A stretch of DNA of 8,305 nt from Candidatus Nomurabacteria bacterium (GTDB lineage: Bacteria; Patescibacteriota; Minisyncoccia; Phycocordibacterales; UBA9973), in contig JAPLXT010000030.1 in the NCBI GenBank assembly GCA_026395935.1, positions 1 through 8,305 of the forward strand, read 5' to 3'. A program made the translations under genes and the position numbers. Shown in pieces: positions 6,294 through 8,305 of this stretch. The notes beneath the pieces were generated by a model, which did no database searches, was not told the origin of the DNA, and saw only the letters and a list, made by a program, of their open reading frames with translations. Positions within the stretch are counted from its first letter, which is position 1. The number at the start of each line of letters is the position of its first letter.

Positions 6294-7370
6294 TTAAAAT
6301 ACTGGTCTGATTGTTGAGCCGTTGGACTTTTCAATTTGGAAGTGAAGGTGAGGGCCAGTGGAGCGGCCAGTATTACCACTTTTGGCAATTTGATCTCCTT
6401 GGGAGACAGTATCTCCGACGGACACAGAAACTTTCGATAAGTGAGCATATCTTGTAAATGTTCCGTTTAGATGTTGTATCATTATATAGTTACCATATCT
6501 ACCACCACAACTTCTTCTTCCTTCTACACAATAGCCAACGGCTTCAACGACTGTTCCTGTCGCTGCGGCAAGAACTGTACTACCACGACTTACTCCTATA
6601 TCTATACCATAATGAAATCCTCCTCTACGTGAACCATAAGGGGAAGTCGTAGGGCCGCCTGCAGGTCTCAAATAATAACCAGACGCTACTGTCGATGGAG
6701 TATAACTAGGGCTAGAACCAGGCTTCTTACTTGATGGCTTCTCGGCTATAACTGCAGGCTTCATAATACCATTCGGAACATAAAGAATACCCCCTACTTT
6801 TAATCCTTCGGTCTTTGAAACATCATTGAAGACCATAATATCTGTGACATCAGCCTCATATTTGGCTGCTATTTTATCAAGATTGTCACCCTTCTTTATA
6901 ATGTGCTTCACACCGGTCACTGGTAAGATATTAAGCTTCTGACCCACTTTAAGAGTACTACCGGTCAAGTTGTTCTCCCATTTGATAGTATTCATAGACA
7001 CGTCAAACTCTACAGCAATCTCAGATATAGTATCGCCACTTTTAACTTCATACACAGTCATCTCTCCAGAAGAATCACTTTCAATTCCCTTACCAAAAGG
7101 GCTATTGCTATCTGCAGAAAGGGCACCGTCGTCTGTATTTATATCTGTACCATTAGTTGCATTCTTCATGTCTGGATCTATAGAAGACTCTAAAAGTGGA
7201 ATATTTTGGGAATTATTTGAGAAGTTGTCTGTTCCAAAGTTGTCTGTATTTGTATTTGTATCAGCTGCTTGGGTTTTCGCCCCAGTAATAAAATCAAAAA
7301 AGCCAGCATTTGCCTGTGAAGGGATGCCGACTATAAGAGAAGCTAGAAGGATAAATGAATAAGCCTTAAT
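6294..7370 (-). CDS. Secreted peptidoglycan endopeptidase: signal peptide, two LysM, M23 domain (start unresolved)
   Basis: M23 peptidases are zinc endopeptidases cutting peptidoglycan cross-links; LysM domains bind glycan. Numbering from position 7370: signal peptide about 1-22 (hydrophobic AYSFILLASLIVGI, cleavage after ANA), a Thr/Asn/Asp/Ser-rich linker, LysM1 (about 105-150, YEVKSGDTISEIA), LysM2 (about 153-199, IIKKGDNLDKIAAKY), a Ser/Pro linker and M23 (about 235-358). Zinc-site motifs HYGID (H253, D257) and HLH (H341, H343) are intact, with YAHLS between. Two cysteines near 281 and 288 may form a disulphide. The first canonical in-frame start, ATG at 7169, would begin after the signal peptide. 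The frame is open to a stop at 7434-7436 without ATG, GTG or TTG. I place the start provisionally at ATT 7370, which gives a normal signal peptide; a frameshift or sequence error is equally possible. Confidence 0.88.
   Translation of the reverse strand: MKAYSFILLASLIVGIPSQANAGFFDFITGAKTQAADTNTNTDNFGTDNFSNNSQNIPLLESSIDPDMKNATNGTDINTDDGALSADSNSPFGKGIESDSSGEMTVYEVKSGDTISEIAVEFDVSMNTIKWENNLTGSTLKVGQKLNILPVTGVKHIIKKGDNLDKIAAKYEADVTDIMVFNDVSKTEGLKVGGILYVPNGIMKPAVIAEKPSSKKPGSSPSYTPSTVASGYYLRPAGGPTTSPYGSRRGGFHYGIDIGVSRGSTVLAAATGTVVEAVGYCVEGRRSCGGRYGNYIMIQHLNGTFTRYAHLSKVSVSVGDTVSQGDQIAKSGNTGRSTGPHLHFQIEKSNGSTIRPVF
7222..7262 (-). repeat. Short in-frame repeats in the peptidase linker
   Basis: On the plus strand AAGTTGTCTGT occurs at 7222-7232 and 7237-7247 (15-bp period), and three TGTATT-type hexamers follow at 7245-7262. 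Both periods are multiples of three, so the repeats encode TDNF and Asn-Thr repetition in the low-complexity linker after the signal peptide. Such repeats can slip and change linker length without breaking the frame. Confidence 0.6.
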
Positions 7371-7412
7371 AGTATAAGACTTGGTAAATAAGGATATTTG
7401 GGAATCTTTTGT

Positions 7413-7440
7413 TTTACGTTTTATAGGCCTAGTTTATAAC
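7413..7440 (+). promoter_or_regulatory. Possible promoter for the structured RNA region
   Basis: TTTACG (7413-7418, four of six), a 16-bp spacer and TATAAC (7435-7440, five of six) would start transcription near 7447, just before the hairpin-rich stretch. It overlaps the upstream part of the minus-strand peptidase frame. The -35 is weak, so this is only plausible. Confidence 0.35.
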
Positions 7441-7446
7441 TACAAC

Positions 7447-7696
7447 ACATTACCCCAAGATTTGGAACTACAGTACGACCGCAAAAGTGCGAAGCTGTAA
7501 TCATAAGTAATGATATCGTAATTGTTACGATCATCTCAGAAAGCCTTCAAAATAAAGCTTTTCTCGGTATTTCAGCATAATGAACCCCTAGTTAAGAGGC
7601 CCTATCTACAAGGGTATCGCATATGGGGTCCATAGTCAACTAAGTTATGCACAGGTACAAAAAGACCTCAATAAGATATTGTCTTGTATTATTTTT
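7447..7696 (+). ncRNA. Candidate structured non-coding RNA, unassigned family
   Basis: This gene-free stretch is full of potential helices: 7469-7473/7495-7499 enclosing 7480-7483/7488-7491; 7500-7504/7510-7514; 7515-7521/7525-7531 (perfect 7 bp); 7538-7544/7557-7564; an outer stem 7575-7580/7645-7650 around 7584-7588/7625-7629 and 7600-7603/7611-7614. TAGTT (7589-7593) can pair with AACTA (7638-7642), crossing the ACCCC/GGGGT stem and making a pseudoknot. A terminator-like hairpin closes the region. I find no tmRNA tag frame or tRNA-like end, no RNase P conserved GAGGAAAGTC or ACAGAAA, and no SRP GGAAGGAAGCAGC. Orientation is favoured by the plus-strand terminator and possible promoter, but a minus-strand peptidase leader is the alternative. 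Both hairpins and pseudoknot are hand-paired, with no energy calculation. Confidence 0.5.
7662..7696 (+). terminator. Terminator at the end of the structured RNA region
   Basis: AAGA (7662-7665) pairs with TCTT (7682-7685) and CAATA (7669-7673) with TATTG (7677-7681), with a CCT bulge on one side and an AGA loop. TATTATTTTT (7687-7696) follows. The stem is AT-rich and bulged, hence moderate strength. On the minus strand the same hairpin is followed by only a short T-run, so the plus orientation fits better. Confidence 0.6.
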
Positions 7697-7704
7697 GGGC
7701 TTTT

Positions 7705-7733
7705 TTGACAAAGACAAAATATATGATTATAAT
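7705..7733 (+). promoter_or_regulatory. Perfect-consensus sigma70 promoter, leaderless
   Basis: TTGACA (7705-7710), exactly 17 bp, and TATAAT (7728-7733) match the consensus at all 12 positions. The -10 ends 7 nt before the ATG at 7741, placing the transcription start at 7740-7741. The downstream gene is therefore predicted to be strongly transcribed as a leaderless mRNA. Confidence 0.85.
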
Positions 7734-7740
7734 TAAGAAC

Positions 7741-8305
7741 ATGCAAGAAAATAAAAGCGCTCCAGCCATAGATAATAAAAAACCTGTACCTGTTTTCAAG
7801 GGTCCAAATGTTACTAAAGAGAAAATTACTAAAAAACAACCACCCAAAAACCCAAAATCTGTAAAAAAAGTAACAGTAATAAAAAAAGATACAGAGACTA
7901 TAAAAGTAAATGAAAATAAAGGTGAAAATGTCACTAAAACTGAAACCTATGATATAAATAAAATTAAATCTCGCCAAGAAATAGTAAAAAATAGACAGGC
8001 AGAAATTGCTCCACTACTTGGAGACCCAAAGAATAAAGATCTAGTACAAGAATATGACGAACTAATAAAAGAATCTCTTTCCATTGAAAAAAGACTAAAC
8101 GAAATAAAAACAGAAACACCCGAACTAGAACAAACGACGAAAGAAGGTGATGCAAAAGATAAAAAAATAATTATAGAAACTAATGCTGAGAAAAAAACTT
8201 CGGGAAAAGAAAAAACAGCAGAAAATACTGAAAATAAAAAAATAGAATTAGAGCTTGATAAAAATCTTGAAATAGCAAGGAATAAATATATTGAGGAATA
8301 TAAAA
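7741..8305 (+). CDS. N-terminal part of a Lys/Glu-rich, probably coiled-coil protein, cut by the window end
   Basis: An open frame of 188 complete codons runs from ATG 7741 off the window end with no stop. I do not recognise the family. Residues 1-80 are Lys/Pro/Val/Thr-rich and look disordered; residues 81-125 (KSRQEIVKNRQAEIAPLLG onward) look helical; 126-170 are again charged and low in complexity; a helix with LDKNLEIARNKYIEEYK begins near 172. There is no signal peptide or TM segment in the visible part and no cysteine. Very large hypothetical proteins with repeated A-R-x-x-Y helices occur in Parcubacteria as I recall, and this may be the start of one; that is a guess. Its perfect promoter implies high expression. 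Minus-strand frames over this region are shadows of its A-rich codons. Confidence 0.8.
   Translation, partial: MQENKSAPAIDNKKPVPVFKGPNVTKEKITKKQPPKNPKSVKKVTVIKKDTETIKVNENKGENVTKTETYDINKIKSRQEIVKNRQAEIAPLLGDPKNKDLVQEYDELIKESLSIEKRLNEIKTETPELEQTTKEGDAKDKKIIIETNAEKKTSGKEKTAENTENKKIELELDKNLEIARNKYIEEYK

Noticed and set aside
6970..7362. 130-codon plus-strand frame across the peptidase linker and signal-peptide region
   Set aside because: It is antisense to the LysM and signal-peptide coding frame, and Ser/Val-rich composition mirrors that frame.
7421..7534. 37-codon minus-strand frame upstream of the peptidase
   Set aside because: It crosses two of the strongest hairpins of the structured region and resembles no family. 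Only its last few codons (from ATG 7450) might belong to a frameshifted peptidase N-terminus.
7560..7660. Resemblance of the minus strand to a c-di-AMP (ydaO) riboswitch upstream of a cell-wall hydrolase
   Set aside because: Only short pieces such as TAGGG and a GCTGAA-like stretch match from memory; the conserved GGGGTGAA and CAGCTAACCTCG elements are absent. An Rfam scan would decide.
7447..7696. tmRNA, RNase P RNA, SRP RNA or group I intron as identity of the structured region
   Set aside because: No tRNA-like ends or tag frame, no RNase P or SRP conserved core, and no convincing P7-like pairing were found.
7645..8155. Three minus-strand frames of 63-110 codons at the right end
   Set aside because: They are Phe/Ile/Leu-rich mirrors of the A-rich coding strand of the partial gene starting at 7741; no motif or promoter supports them.
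1..8305. TGA recoded as glycine (code 25), as in Gracilibacteria and Absconditabacteria
   Set aside because: No in-frame TGA occurs in any of the main genes despite many glycines, all encoded by GGN; this argues for the standard bacterial code.
1..8305. CRISPR array, insertion sequence, toxin-antitoxin or defence cassette
   Set aside because: No regularly spaced repeats, transposase motifs, terminal inverted repeats or paired toxin-antitoxin frames were seen.

Overview
The window reads as a chromosomal segment of an AT-rich, ultra-small-genome bacterium of the Candidate Phyla Radiation (Patescibacteria, most likely a Parcubacteria-type lineage). This is an inference from protein style (a compact S15, a single-TM hypothetical protein, a LysM-M23 peptidase, a Lys/Glu-rich giant-type protein), from very short spacers and from the near absence of Shine-Dalgarno sites. 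No rRNA or other taxonomic marker is present. Genes stop with TAA or TAG and no in-frame TGA is seen, so the standard bacterial code fits.

Layout. Positions 1-28 hold the first codons of a divergent minus-strand gene. Then comes a plus-strand RNA-metabolism block: rpsO (129-389), a NYN/LabA-type predicted nuclease (526-1029) and pnp (1203-3329). In many bacteria rpsO and pnp are adjacent; here the NYN gene sits between them, flanked by two terminators sharing the same TCCCTC/GAGGGA stem. pnp has a long, nearly continuous leader hairpin immediately before its start. A single-TM protein of unknown function follows 8 nt after pnp (3338-4225), then a DksA/TraR-type zinc-finger regulator (4264-4623) and a YifB/ComM AAA+ ATPase (4673-6241). 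A strong bidirectional terminator separates yifB from a convergent secreted LysM-M23 peptidoglycan peptidase (minus strand, from 6294). The peptidase frame runs through a clear signal peptide but has no ATG, GTG or TTG before an upstream stop, so its start is unresolved.

The 7437-7740 stretch has no convincing protein gene. It holds a chain of hairpins, a possible pseudoknot and a terminator-like hairpin with a T-rich tail, and is best read as an unassigned structured RNA on the plus strand. Immediately after it a perfect-consensus promoter (TTGACA-17-TATAAT) ends 7 nt before the ATG of a partial Lys/Glu-rich protein (7741 to window end).

The strongest cross-cutting observation is transcription-translation architecture. 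rpsO, the DksA-like gene and the last gene each have a -10 hexamer only 6-9 nt upstream of ATG, predicting leaderless or nearly leaderless mRNAs. I see no defence system, CRISPR array, insertion sequence or tRNA. The best candidates for something undescribed are the structured RNA at about 7447-7696 and the pnp leader hairpin.
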